A stretch of 22,561 bases of DNA from Lachnospiraceae bacterium (GTDB lineage: Bacteria > Bacillota > Clostridia > Lachnospirales > Lachnospiraceae), in contig CAAGDV010000020.1 in NCBI GenBank assembly GCA_900768755.1, forward strand, positions 1 through 22,561, read 5' to 3'. The translations under genes were made by a program, and so were the position numbers. This document shows, piece by piece, positions 15,395-22,561 of the stretch; position 1 is the first letter of the stretch; each line of letters opens with the position of its first letter. A model generated the notes under the pieces. That model did not search any database, was not told the DNA's origin, and worked only from the letters and a program-made list of their open reading frames with translations.

Positions 15395-16531
15395 ATGACC
15401 GAAGTAAAAAGAAAAAATAGAAATCAGTCAAAAGGCAGGAAAGCCGGAACGATAATGGGCCGGACGTGCGCTATTATTTTTTCCACACTTTTGATGATAT
15501 TTGTAACTTTATATTCGACTCTGTGGATTTTCTGCCACGGACCATCCACTGCAGCAAGGAATCTTTTTGTCAGCACGATACTTGAGACGGGTGCGCTCAA
15601 ATTCCTGGCGGGATGGTATTTTGACAAAGAGGAGATACAGCAGATTACGGCGAACAATTCCATGGGCAACATTGTGGACGACGTGGACACGGATTTGATT
15701 GACACCCCCGGCGGCGATGACAAACCGGATAATCCGGATGATCCCGATGCCCCCGGTTACAACGATGATTTTGACGAGAACGGGATTCAGATTATTACGA
15801 TAACCGGAAGGACATATATGGGCAAGCTCATGATTGTCAAGGACCCTTCAAAAGTAAGAGTTGCGACAATCTACCCGTGGTCGGACTGGAACAAAAGTAA
15901 ATACGGACAGACGCTCGACGAGCTAGTGAAGAATTCCGGTGCAATCGGCGGCGTCAACGGCGGGGAATACCAGTCGGACGGCAACTGGGGAGGAATCCCT
16001 AAAGGGCTGGTTGTGTGTCAGGGCGAGATTCAGTATAATGCGCCTCAGTGGGGCGATGTCATGGTAGGCTTCAACAAAAACAATATCCTCGTGATTAAGG
16101 AAATCGGATCGATGACCGCCGCGCAGGTAAAGGAATGGGTAATCGCCAACGAGATTCGTGACGCGGTAAGCTTCAAGGACGTAGCGGGCGGCGACAGCAA
16201 CCATTTTACCAAGCTGATAATCAACGGCGAGGCAAGAGAGATTGTAGGAAACGGAAGCGGCGCCAACCCGAGAACCGTAATCGGTCAGAGAAAAGACGGA
16301 GCAGTGCTTATTTTTGTTACCGACGGACGCGGACATGAAGGTCACCTCGGCGCAACGGCCGCCGACCTTATAAGCGTCATGCAGGAGTACGGGGCGGTCA
16401 ATGCTGCCAACATTGACGGCGGAAGCTCATCTTCCATGTATTACAAAGATAAATTTGAGATGACAAGTGTTACACTGTACTTTTCATCTTCATCATGGCG
16501 GCTGCCGACATCATTTGTCATTGATAAGTAG
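15395..16531 (+). CDS. Membrane-anchored phosphodiester glycosidase (NAGPA family)
   Basis: A 378-residue protein with a basic N-terminus, one membrane segment (about 23-46), a Pro/Asp-rich linker (about 95-125) and an extracytoplasmic phosphodiester glycosidase domain (DUF2233/NAGPA, about 130-378). Conserved segments: GGVNGGEYQ (185-193), NPRTVIGQ (291-298), DGR (310-312) and NAANIDGGSSSSM (336-348). The human relative uncovers mannose-6-phosphate by removing GlcNAc from a phosphodiester. Bacterial members are thought to act on glycosyl-phosphodiesters of wall polymers or exopolysaccharides. Ribosome binding site AAGGAGG lies at 15379-15385. Position after a GT2-GtrA gene fits remodelling of a surface glycopolymer. 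Confidence 0.9.
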   Translation: MTEVKRKNRNQSKGRKAGTIMGRTCAIIFSTLLMIFVTLYSTLWIFCHGPSTAARNLFVSTILETGALKFLAGWYFDKEEIQQITANNSMGNIVDDVDTDLIDTPGGDDKPDNPDDPDAPGYNDDFDENGIQIITITGRTYMGKLMIVKDPSKVRVATIYPWSDWNKSKYGQTLDELVKNSGAIGGVNGGEYQSDGNWGGIPKGLVVCQGEIQYNAPQWGDVMVGFNKNNILVIKEIGSMTAAQVKEWVIANEIRDAVSFKDVAGGDSNHFTKLIINGEAREIVGNGSGANPRTVIGQRKDGAVLIFVTDGRGHEGHLGATAADLISVMQEYGAVNAANIDGGSSSSMYYKDKFEMTSVTLYFSSSSWRLPTSFVIDK

Positions 16532-16542
16532 GAGGCGACGGG

Positions 16543-17649
16543 ATGGCTAAAAATGTTAAGAAAAGAAGATTCTGGTTATGTTTCGGAATATATGTCGGAA
16601 TCCTTGTGATTATCGCAGGCATCATTCTGATTAATGTATGGAACATAATGATAAAATACGAAAACGCCCAGCCGGAGAATGTCCTTTTAGAGCAGATGGC
16701 AAAGCTTGAGGCGGGCGATACCGGACTCATTGAGATGCCGGAGGGAACCAAGTTTGAGTCGTCGGAATTGTACGCCGGAATAATTAACGGGCGTTTTAAA
16801 GGCAAAAAACTTTCGTATAAGACTGTATCTGCAAAAACAGGCACAATGAAATATGCAATATATGACGGGGATGAGAAAGTCGGCAATATCGAACTTTCCG
16901 GAAGCAATGAGAGAACCATCATGGCGATACTCAAAATCTATGACTGGAAGGTCTCTTCCGTGACAACCGGAAAGGTTATGGGGGATCAGTCCGTCGCGGT
17001 AAAAGTTCCTTTGGGTTACTCTGTATATGTTAACGGCGTGAAGCTTTCAGAGGAAGAACAGACCGGTGAACCGGAGGTTCTTGACAATATGGATTATGTT
17101 GCTGAGTATGTCACACCGCCGGCAATAGTATCATACAAGGTTTCGGGGCTTTTGTCTGAACCGGTTGTAACGATAAAGGACAGCCGCGGGGAGGATGTGG
17201 ATCTTTCGGACGTTGAGGATAAGGGCAACATTATGCTGACGTATTCCGAATCGGAGATTCCCGAGGATATACTTGAGTATGTAACGCTTGTAGCAAAATC
17301 ATACTCAAACTTCTTCTCAAGGGATTTGCCGGGCAGTACCGTAAGCACCGCCTGCATCCAGCCTTATTTCCCGGAGGGCTCGTACTACATCGAGCTGGCT
17401 GAGAATTACAGAAGAGAGGATATGTGGACCTACAGCGCCCACAAAACACCGCAGTTTCTGAATTTCTCCGTGACGGAGTACACAAAATATTCAGATGACC
17501 TGTTTTCGGTGAGGATATCTTTTGATAAATCAATTTATCTGCACCGCACCGGCGTAACGAGGGTCGAGAAGACCGACCAGACATATTATTTTGTCAACAT
17601 CAATGACAAATGGGTGATTGCCGATATGGTCACCAATATCAACGAGTAG
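16543..17649 (+). CDS. Unknown extracytoplasmic protein with N-terminal membrane anchor
   Basis: A 368-residue protein of unrecognised family. Seen: a basic start (MAKNVKKRRF), one membrane segment (about 10-33), a helical/beta region to about 130, a segment VPLGYSVYVNGVKL (155-168) that resembles the extracellular beta-domains of TcaA-like proteins, and a C-terminal part (about 245-368) ending YYFVNINDKWVIADMVTN, which looks like the last strands of an NTF2-like domain. It should face outside the membrane. The upstream TAG stop is part of its ribosome binding site (TAGGAGG). Its place between a surface glycosidase and the MoxR cassette suggests an envelope role; no more specific function can be claimed. 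Confidence 0.78.
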   Translation: MAKNVKKRRFWLCFGIYVGILVIIAGIILINVWNIMIKYENAQPENVLLEQMAKLEAGDTGLIEMPEGTKFESSELYAGIINGRFKGKKLSYKTVSAKTGTMKYAIYDGDEKVGNIELSGSNERTIMAILKIYDWKVSSVTTGKVMGDQSVAVKVPLGYSVYVNGVKLSEEEQTGEPEVLDNMDYVAEYVTPPAIVSYKVSGLLSEPVVTIKDSRGEDVDLSDVEDKGNIMLTYSESEIPEDILEYVTLVAKSYSNFFSRDLPGSTVSTACIQPYFPEGSYYIELAENYRREDMWTYSAHKTPQFLNFSVTEYTKYSDDLFSVRISFDKSIYLHRTGVTRVEKTDQTYYFVNINDKWVIADMVTNINE

Positions 17650-17687
17650 ATTTTGTCAGATTATAATATTAGCATGAGGATGGATTT

Positions 17688-18626
17688 ATGGGATACGAGA
17701 AAGCGCTTGAGGTAATCAATCAGGTTCAGAAAGCCGTTAAGGGTAAGGATGATATCGTAACAAAGGTTATGATGACCATGCTTGCGGGCGGACACATACT
17801 TATGGAGGACATTCCGGGCGTGGGCAAAACCACACTGGCGCTCGCTTTTTCAAAAGCGATGAGCCTTCATCAGAACCGTGTGCAGTTTACGACGGATGTT
17901 CTTCCTTCGGATGTTGTAGGTTTTTCGATGTATAATGCCGCGACCAACGAATTTGAGTACAAAGAGGGTGCAATAATGTGCAACCTGTTTTTGGCGGACG
18001 AGATTAACCGTACATCTTCCAAAACCCAGGCGGCGCTTTTGGAGGCGATGGAGGAGGGACAGGTGACAGTTGACGGCGTCACAAGAAAGCTTCCCCAGCC
18101 GTTCTTTGTTGTTGCCACGCAGAACCCGGCGGGCTCGGCAGGTACGCAGATGCTTCCGGAGGCTCAGGTTGACCGCTTCATGGTGCGTCTGTCAATGGGT
18201 TATCCCGATGCCAGAAGTGAGGTCGCAATCTTAAAGGAGCGCCAGGGCGTTAATCCGCTTGAACATGTGGAACCTGTGGTTAGCGGGGATGAGATTATAC
18301 AGATGCGCAGGGAAGTTGATGCGGTGCACATTGATAATGCAATATATGAATATATAGTTCTTTTATGCTCAATCACGAGAAAATATCCGCTTATAGAGCT
18401 CGGAGTAAGCCCGAGAGGAACTCTTGCAGTTTCGTGCATGGCACGTGCAAGAGCATATCTTGAGGGAAGAAGGTATGTGACACCCGAGGATGTTCAGGAG
18501 GTATTTCCGGATGTTGTAAAGCACAGACTTGTTTTGAGTCCCAAGGCAAAGGTTGCGCAGACAGGTCTTGACAGTGTTGTTGAGTCGGTTATAAAAGCTG
18601 TTCCGGTACCCAGAACAGTGCAATAG
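17688..18626 (+). CDS. MoxR-family AAA+ ATPase
   Basis: A 312-residue MoxR ATPase. Seen: Walker A in DIPGVGKT (41-48), Walker B LFLADEINR (100-108), sensor ATQNP (143-147) and LPEAQVDRF (156-164) with the likely arginine finger, followed by the C-terminal helical lid. MoxR proteins are chaperone-like ATPases that work with VWA or DUF58 partners on maturation of proteins or complexes; here the partner is the DUF58 gene starting 10 bases downstream. AGGATGG lies just upstream of the ATG. A TATAAT at 17662-17667 lies before it, but with no matching -35 box. Confidence 0.95.
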   Translation: MGYEKALEVINQVQKAVKGKDDIVTKVMMTMLAGGHILMEDIPGVGKTTLALAFSKAMSLHQNRVQFTTDVLPSDVVGFSMYNAATNEFEYKEGAIMCNLFLADEINRTSSKTQAALLEAMEEGQVTVDGVTRKLPQPFFVVATQNPAGSAGTQMLPEAQVDRFMVRLSMGYPDARSEVAILKERQGVNPLEHVEPVVSGDEIIQMRREVDAVHIDNAIYEYIVLLCSITRKYPLIELGVSPRGTLAVSCMARARAYLEGRRYVTPEDVQEVFPDVVKHRLVLSPKAKVAQTGLDSVVESVIKAVPVPRTVQ

Positions 18627-18636
18627 GACATATGAT

Positions 18637-19785
18637 ATGGCAATACGTATTTTAATTTATCTGCTTGCTCTTGCCGGCATGTTTTTTATTAATCTGAAAA
18701 TTGAATCGTATCCGGTATATGTGATTAACTCAATTGTAGTGCTTTTGGTGCTGCTTTCACTTATTGTTGTGATAATTCTGCGCTTATCCGTTAAGGTTGA
18801 GCTCGTGAAAGACGACGGAATTGCAACCAGGGGCGAGAAATATCCGGCACGTGTAATCGTGCACAACCGTTCTTTTATTCCGCTTCTTAGAGTTAAGGTG
18901 TGCATAAAAGTCAGCTTCACAAAAAACAAAAAGACGCATAAAATCAGTGCGTACGGTATGTGCGGTTCCAGGAGCTCGGAGGAGATTACAATCCCTGTTA
19001 AGTGCCCTCACTGCGATTCCTTTAAGCTGGAATTCATAAAGGCGCACGTGTATGATTATCTTCTTCTGTTCAGGCTGAAACGCAAGGTCAGACTTGTTTC
19101 CCATGTGGTAGTTATGCCGCCGGTACCCGAGATTGAGGTATTAAACGGTATGGCTTCTATTCTGGGCGAGGACGAGGACCAGCTTTATTCGACCGTAAAG
19201 CCTGGCGACGACCCGACGGAAATTTTCGGAATCCGTGAATACGTCCCCGGCGACAGAATCCGCAATATCCATTGGAAACTCGCGGCCAAAACAGGAAAGC
19301 TTATGGTCCGGGAGTTTGGACTTCCCCTCAAAAATAACGATACCATTGTTATCGACAATGTTCCGAAAAGGGGTGGCAAAAGAAAGTGGATTGACGTCTG
19401 CGATGAGTACTATGCACTTCTGTACGGACTGATTTTTTCCATGACCAAAAGAGGATATGGATTTAACATTGCGTACATCAAGGGGGCTTACCGCAACAGG
19501 CGTATTGAGACCCAGAATGATATCCATAATCTTTTTGCGGATATCTATGAACTCGACGAAAGTCAGGGGGATCATTCCTGTGCAAAAATGTATTTTTCGG
19601 AGTATGACAGGGTAAAACACAGGGTTTTTTATGTTACACAGTATCTGGATGAGTATGTGACATCCAATATGTTTCTTTTGGCTGAGACCGGGGTTGTGTA
19701 TTACCTCATTCCCGGGCATGTGTTAAATTCAAAAATGCCGGTGAAGTTTATCGGACAGAGGGGGGATTATGGTGAAAAGAAATAA
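18637..19785 (+). CDS. DUF58 domain-containing membrane protein
   Basis: A 382-residue protein. Two N-terminal hydrophobic segments (about 4-20 and 28-48) are followed by a beta-rich region and the DUF58 signature, YVPGDRIRNIHWKLAAKTGK (about 202-221) and the MVREFG segment, at the start of a VWA-like fold. DUF58 proteins are standard partners of MoxR ATPases. The gene follows moxR by 10 bases, and its last 17 bases overlap the start of the transglutaminase gene, whose ribosome binding site (GAGGGGGGA) lies inside this coding region; that implies coupled translation. Confidence 0.94.
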   Translation: MAIRILIYLLALAGMFFINLKIESYPVYVINSIVVLLVLLSLIVVIILRLSVKVELVKDDGIATRGEKYPARVIVHNRSFIPLLRVKVCIKVSFTKNKKTHKISAYGMCGSRSSEEITIPVKCPHCDSFKLEFIKAHVYDYLLLFRLKRKVRLVSHVVVMPPVPEIEVLNGMASILGEDEDQLYSTVKPGDDPTEIFGIREYVPGDRIRNIHWKLAAKTGKLMVREFGLPLKNNDTIVIDNVPKRGGKRKWIDVCDEYYALLYGLIFSMTKRGYGFNIAYIKGAYRNRRIETQNDIHNLFADIYELDESQGDHSCAKMYFSEYDRVKHRVFYVTQYLDEYVTSNMFLLAETGVVYYLIPGHVLNSKMPVKFIGQRGDYGEKK

Positions 19786-22402
19786 AACTGATTACCTTTG
19801 TATTCTCACCTCTTATATTCTGACAATTGTAGGAACGCTCGGAATTATGGTTTCGTTCCTCACGGGATACAGGCGGAATATAAGCTTTTCCGTGCCTACA
19901 ATTGTTGTGTTCACGATTGTCGTGTGCGCGGTTTTCACTTTTCTCTACATGAGCGTAAGGAAAAAGTGGATTGTCATTGTCGGAAGCTTTCTGCTCGTTG
20001 GTTTTTTTGTACTGCTTAACAGATATGCGGTGGCGGGCGGAGTGTGCGAATACATTGATAAGGGTTTCATAGACAATATAAGTAACAGATTTGATATTGA
20101 GGCATGGTATATTGATATTGATGTGACGGGCAGATTATACAGGGATGCCAACATAACCATGACGGTTTATGTGGTTATTTTTGTCCTGTGTGATGTGATT
20201 TGTCTGTGCATAGCGGACAGGGAGACCTCGTATGTACCGGCAATTCTTTTTTTTGTAATGTCGGTATACATTGCGGTGGTGTCGGAGGTCATCAATTATC
20301 CGATGTTTATTGCCAGAGTTGTTTTCTGCATAAGCCTTGTCATAGTGTCCACGGCTGCGGGCAGTAAGGATAAGGGCAAACTTCTAATCACTCAGATTAC
20401 AGCTGCGGCTTCCGGTATAGTGATGGGAATAGCGGCATTTATTGCGCTCTGTGTCACGCCGGACAGCAGATATGTACACTCTGACTGGTTTAAGGACACC
20501 TATGACAAAGCTATTAACGGGGAACTCACCATCGGTAAAATAGTTGAGTTTTTTACCGACAAATTCGGCGAGGAGGCACTGCCATCCGACATTATCACGC
20601 CCGGTGATAACAATATTCCCAGTGCCATCGGCGGCGGCAATCTGGGCAATCTGGACGAGATTAGTTTCAGCGGAGAACAGGTGGCGTCTGTAATAATGCC
20701 GAATATGTCCGGCAGGTACTATATTAAAGGCTTTGTCGGAAGGGATTATTCAAGCACCCGATGGAGCTCTGACAATATAGGTACGACTGAAGCAATCAGA
20801 AACGGTAACGTTTTTACGGGAGAATATGCCGATTATATGATCAGGGAAGGCATCAGACTTAATTATATGCTTTCCCTGGCATCGTCAAAGGCGCCTCTTA
20901 CCTCGTCAGACAGCAGTGAAATTAAGCTGGCCGACACGTCAAACATACTCTATTTGGGACGGATGAAGATTGATTACACCGGACCATGGGTAAAAAATGG
21001 CTTCATTCCTCTTTATACGTTGAAAAACAGTCAGACTTTTTCTCCAAAGGGTGATATCGGTTGGGACAAGGTATCTTCGGATGCCTGGTTTGACTATGCG
21101 TATATCAGCGATTCGGTTCTGCCTTATATTGATAAGTATATCGATTCGTATTCGACGGACACTGAACTGGAAGAAGCATACAGGAAATATGTGTACTTCA
21201 ATTACCGCACGGTCAATACGCCGATTGCGGAGCAGTTAAAAGAACAGTGGGGCGGAGCGGATTACACGAGCGGATATGAGAGATTCTTACTTGCAGTTCA
21301 GATAAGAAGATATCTTTCCGAGAATTATTCGTACACCACGAAGCCGGGAAAAGTGCCGAAGGACCAGGATTTTTTGGATTATTTTCTCAATGAATCCAAG
21401 GAAGGATACTGTACTTATTTTGCCACGGCAGCGGTCATGATGTTCAGAAGTGCGGGAGTTCCGGCAAGATATGTTGAGGGATATGTTTTTGACAATTCAG
21501 ATTTTACATCCTCATCAATTTCTGACTCTTCCGGTATAAAATACTACAGTTACACTAACAAAGGCAGCGAAACCCGCGACGTAAACAACTGCTATGTATC
21601 AATAAAGGACAGCAACGCGCATGCGTGGGTAGAATATTATGTTGACGGGGTTGGCTGGATTGACTGGGAGGTGACCCCCGGTTACAGTATGGACATTGAC
21701 CCTGACGATTTTCCGCTTGAGTTTCCTACGGAGGAATCGTCATCGGATGAAGCTGACACGACGACGGAACAGACGGATGATGCATCAACGCCGGATGAGA
21801 CGGATGAAGAACCTTCCACAACAGAGAGCACGTCTTCGGATGACAGCACCACAAGCCCCACGGACGGCCCGGATAATGAAGACCCCTCAAAGGATGACGG
21901 GGAACCGCCCTGTGAAGAATCACCGGAGAAGGGTGTGCCGGTGGATTTCGGAAAAATCTTCCGCAGTATCGGTAGGGCCTTGGCGTTTCTTATGATACCG
22001 GGTATTTTGGTTCTGGCGGTATTCTGCATCAGGGCATATATTCTCAACAGGAAAAGACGGATTTACGGGCAGGCAATGAAAGGAAATGTACGCCCGGGTA
22101 TAGAATATCTGCATGATATTTACCTTAGAATGTTTGAGTCCGTCGGAATAAAATGCGAGCCGCATATGAGCGAAAAACGCTTTGCCGCTTATGTATGCAA
22201 GAGTATGGACGGAATTGATTCAGGACTGATTAACCGCATAAGCAACTTATATGAGCGTGTGGAGTTCTCAGCTGAGGACCCCGATGAGACAGACTTTATC
22301 ACCATGCGTGAAGATGTACGAAAGGTCTACGAATTTTTGTCCTCAAGGAAAAAAATACCGCTTCGACTGATTCATTGCATTAGATTCAAAATAATGATAT
22401 AA
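19769..22402 (+). CDS. Transglutaminase-like membrane protein (TgpA type)
   Basis: An 877-residue protein that completes the MoxR-DUF58-transglutaminase cassette. Seen: about seven N-terminal membrane segments (12 to about 230), an extracytoplasmic region, a transglutaminase-like core with EGYCTYFATA (catalytic Cys548), AHAWVEYY (His618) and IDWEVTPGY, where Glu634 sits at the usual acidic third position, then a Ser/Thr/Asp/Glu-rich linker (about 650-722), one more membrane segment (about 735-757) and a cytoplasmic helical tail resembling DUF4129. Family members may be peptidases or cross-linkers at the envelope; the substrate is unknown. It is cut by nothing: the TAA stop at 22400-22402 is intact and overlaps a promoter. 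Confidence 0.93.
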   Translation: MVKRNKTDYLCILTSYILTIVGTLGIMVSFLTGYRRNISFSVPTIVVFTIVVCAVFTFLYMSVRKKWIVIVGSFLLVGFFVLLNRYAVAGGVCEYIDKGFIDNISNRFDIEAWYIDIDVTGRLYRDANITMTVYVVIFVLCDVICLCIADRETSYVPAILFFVMSVYIAVVSEVINYPMFIARVVFCISLVIVSTAAGSKDKGKLLITQITAAASGIVMGIAAFIALCVTPDSRYVHSDWFKDTYDKAINGELTIGKIVEFFTDKFGEEALPSDIITPGDNNIPSAIGGGNLGNLDEISFSGEQVASVIMPNMSGRYYIKGFVGRDYSSTRWSSDNIGTTEAIRNGNVFTGEYADYMIREGIRLNYMLSLASSKAPLTSSDSSEIKLADTSNILYLGRMKIDYTGPWVKNGFIPLYTLKNSQTFSPKGDIGWDKVSSDAWFDYAYISDSVLPYIDKYIDSYSTDTELEEAYRKYVYFNYRTVNTPIAEQLKEQWGGADYTSGYERFLLAVQIRRYLSENYSYTTKPGKVPKDQDFLDYFLNESKEGYCTYFATAAVMMFRSAGVPARYVEGYVFDNSDFTSSSISDSSGIKYYSYTNKGSETRDVNNCYVSIKDSNAHAWVEYYVDGVGWIDWEVTPGYSMDIDPDDFPLEFPTEESSSDEADTTTEQTDDASTPDETDEEPSTTESTSSDDSTTSPTDGPDNEDPSKDDGEPPCEESPEKGVPVDFGKIFRSIGRALAFLMIPGILVLAVFCIRAYILNRKRRIYGQAMKGNVRPGIEYLHDIYLRMFESVGIKCEPHMSEKRFAAYVCKSMDGIDSGLINRISNLYERVEFSAEDPDETDFITMREDVRKVYEFLSSRKKIPLRLIHCIRFKIMI

Positions 22403-22403
22403 T
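22375..22403 (+). promoter_or_regulatory. Strong sigma-A promoter overlapping the transglutaminase stop codon
   Basis: TTGCAT (22375-22380), a 17-base spacer and a perfect TATAAT (22398-22403) with an upstream TGA giving an extended -10. The predicted start is near 22410, directly at the left arm of the palindromic element. It could drive a short RNA that ends at the terminator near 22470, or a gene beyond the window. Confidence 0.6.
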
Positions 22404-22409
22404 GTGCGT

Positions 22410-22470
22410 ATAGGGCAGAGTCAAATGCACAAAAAGCATCTGCCAAGCTTGCTTAGGCAGATGCTCTTTT
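22410..22470 (+). ncRNA. Candidate short RNA between promoter and terminator
   Basis: The promoter at 22375-22403 predicts a start near 22410, and an intrinsic terminator ends near 22470, so a transcript of about 60 bases is expected if the terminator works on it. No open frame with a ribosome binding site is present. It could instead be a leader in which termination is regulated, since GGGCAGAG and TCAAATGC at its 5' end can pair with sequences downstream of the terminator. This rests on sequence signals alone. Confidence 0.3.
22431..22470. terminator. Bidirectional rho-independent terminator
   Basis: AGCATCTGCC (22435-22444) pairs with GGCAGATGCT (22456-22465), extended by AAGC/GCTT around a TT loop with one bulged A. 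It is flanked by AAAAA on the left and CTTTT on the right, so it can end transcripts in either direction. It lies 33 bases past the transglutaminase stop and closes the long operon. Confidence 0.8.
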
Positions 22471-22482
22471 GCGCATTTGACG

Positions 22483-22508
22483 AGCGAAGCGACCGAGGAA
22501 ATGCGAAG
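22483..22508 (+). repeat. 26-base repeat, copy 1
   Basis: A 26-base sequence beginning AGCGAAGCGACCGAGG is repeated exactly at 22536-22561, 53 bases further on. After this copy the sequence continues to GCATTT, forming a hairpin with AAATGC around a GAA loop. It is non-coding and resembles intergenic repeats of Clostridia, but the family is not named here. Confidence 0.85.
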
Positions 22509-22535
22509 CATTTACGAGGCTCTGCCCGAGGGGGC

Positions 22536-22561
22536 AGCGAAGCGACCGAGGAAATGCGAAG
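22536..22561 (+). repeat. 26-base repeat, copy 2, cut by window end
   Basis: An exact second copy of 22483-22508, ending at the last base of the window, so more copies may follow. It is preceded by GGGGCAG, which can pair with CTGCCC at 22522-22527 and so competes with the outer arm at 22413-22418. Confidence 0.8.

Larger units (their letters stand above)
22413..22527. repeat. Nested palindromic element
   Basis: Three sets of arms are nested: GGGCAGAG (22413-22420) with CTCTGCCC (22520-22527), TCAAATGC (22421-22428) with GCATTTGA (22473-22480), and AGCATCTGCC (22435-22444) with GGCAGATGCT (22456-22465). A separate small hairpin AAATGC-GAA-GCATTT (22499-22513) lies between the inner and outer arms. 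All arms are perfect, which suggests selection for structure. Confidence 0.85.

Noticed and set aside
17662..17667. A perfect TATAAT before the MoxR gene as a promoter
   Set aside because: At 16-18 base spacing the -35 position reads TCAACG or similar, with no TG extension, so it is not supported as a promoter; read-through from upstream is enough.
22483..22561. The 26-base repeats at the right edge as a CRISPR array
   Set aside because: Only two copies are visible, the sequence between them takes part in pairing with the upstream palindrome instead of looking like a spacer, and there are no cas genes. Sequence to the right would be needed to exclude it fully.

Overview
The window looks like chromosomal DNA from an anaerobic, gut- or rumen-type Firmicute, most likely of the family Lachnospiraceae. 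The evidence is a mid-range GC content, strong AGGAGG-type ribosome binding sites, sigma-A-type promoters, and a set of families that I associate with Lachnospiraceae (DUF4250, and proteins resembling DUF5717 and DUF5716). No rRNA, tRNA, CRISPR array, transposase, integrase or phage gene was seen. Apart from one two-gene operon at the left, everything reads on the plus strand. No stretch longer than 300 bases lacks a gene.

Layout. Positions 1-255 are non-coding and hold an element present in two direct copies with one inverted copy between them. A minus-strand operon follows: a DUF4250 protein, then a cytoplasmic SGNH/sialate-O-acetylesterase-type esterase. Going right from a short divergent promoter region there are a small four-helix membrane protein with an acidic tail, a NodB-type polysaccharide deacetylase, and the replication/recombination ATPase RarA. 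At 4711 a good promoter starts a tightly packed operon of four poorly characterised genes (4773-11611) that runs straight into valS. It continues, with gaps of only 6 to 38 bases, into a GT2-GtrA fusion glycosyltransferase, a membrane-anchored phosphodiester glycosidase, an unknown extracytoplasmic protein, and a MoxR / DUF58 / transglutaminase cassette. The right edge (22375-22561) holds a promoter overlapping the last stop codon, a strong hairpin terminator, a nested palindrome and two copies of a 26-base repeat.

The most interesting part is the four-gene block at 4773-11611. The second protein can be aligned by eye along its whole length with DnaK: phosphate-1 region, IPS-VV and VG--A segments, the ITVPAY-like strand, phosphate-2, the adenosine region, and then a beta-domain like the Hsp70 substrate-binding domain. 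Its nucleotide loops are badly eroded and it lacks a lid. It is co-transcribed with a 1184-residue beta-domain/alpha-solenoid protein, a TPR protein and a coiled-coil protein with two membrane segments. I infer a cytoplasmic or membrane-tethered Hsp70-like assembly of unknown job, expressed together with valyl-tRNA synthetase. The downstream genes point to cell-envelope glycopolymer and envelope protein maintenance.

All homology statements come from reading motifs; no database search or structure prediction was run.
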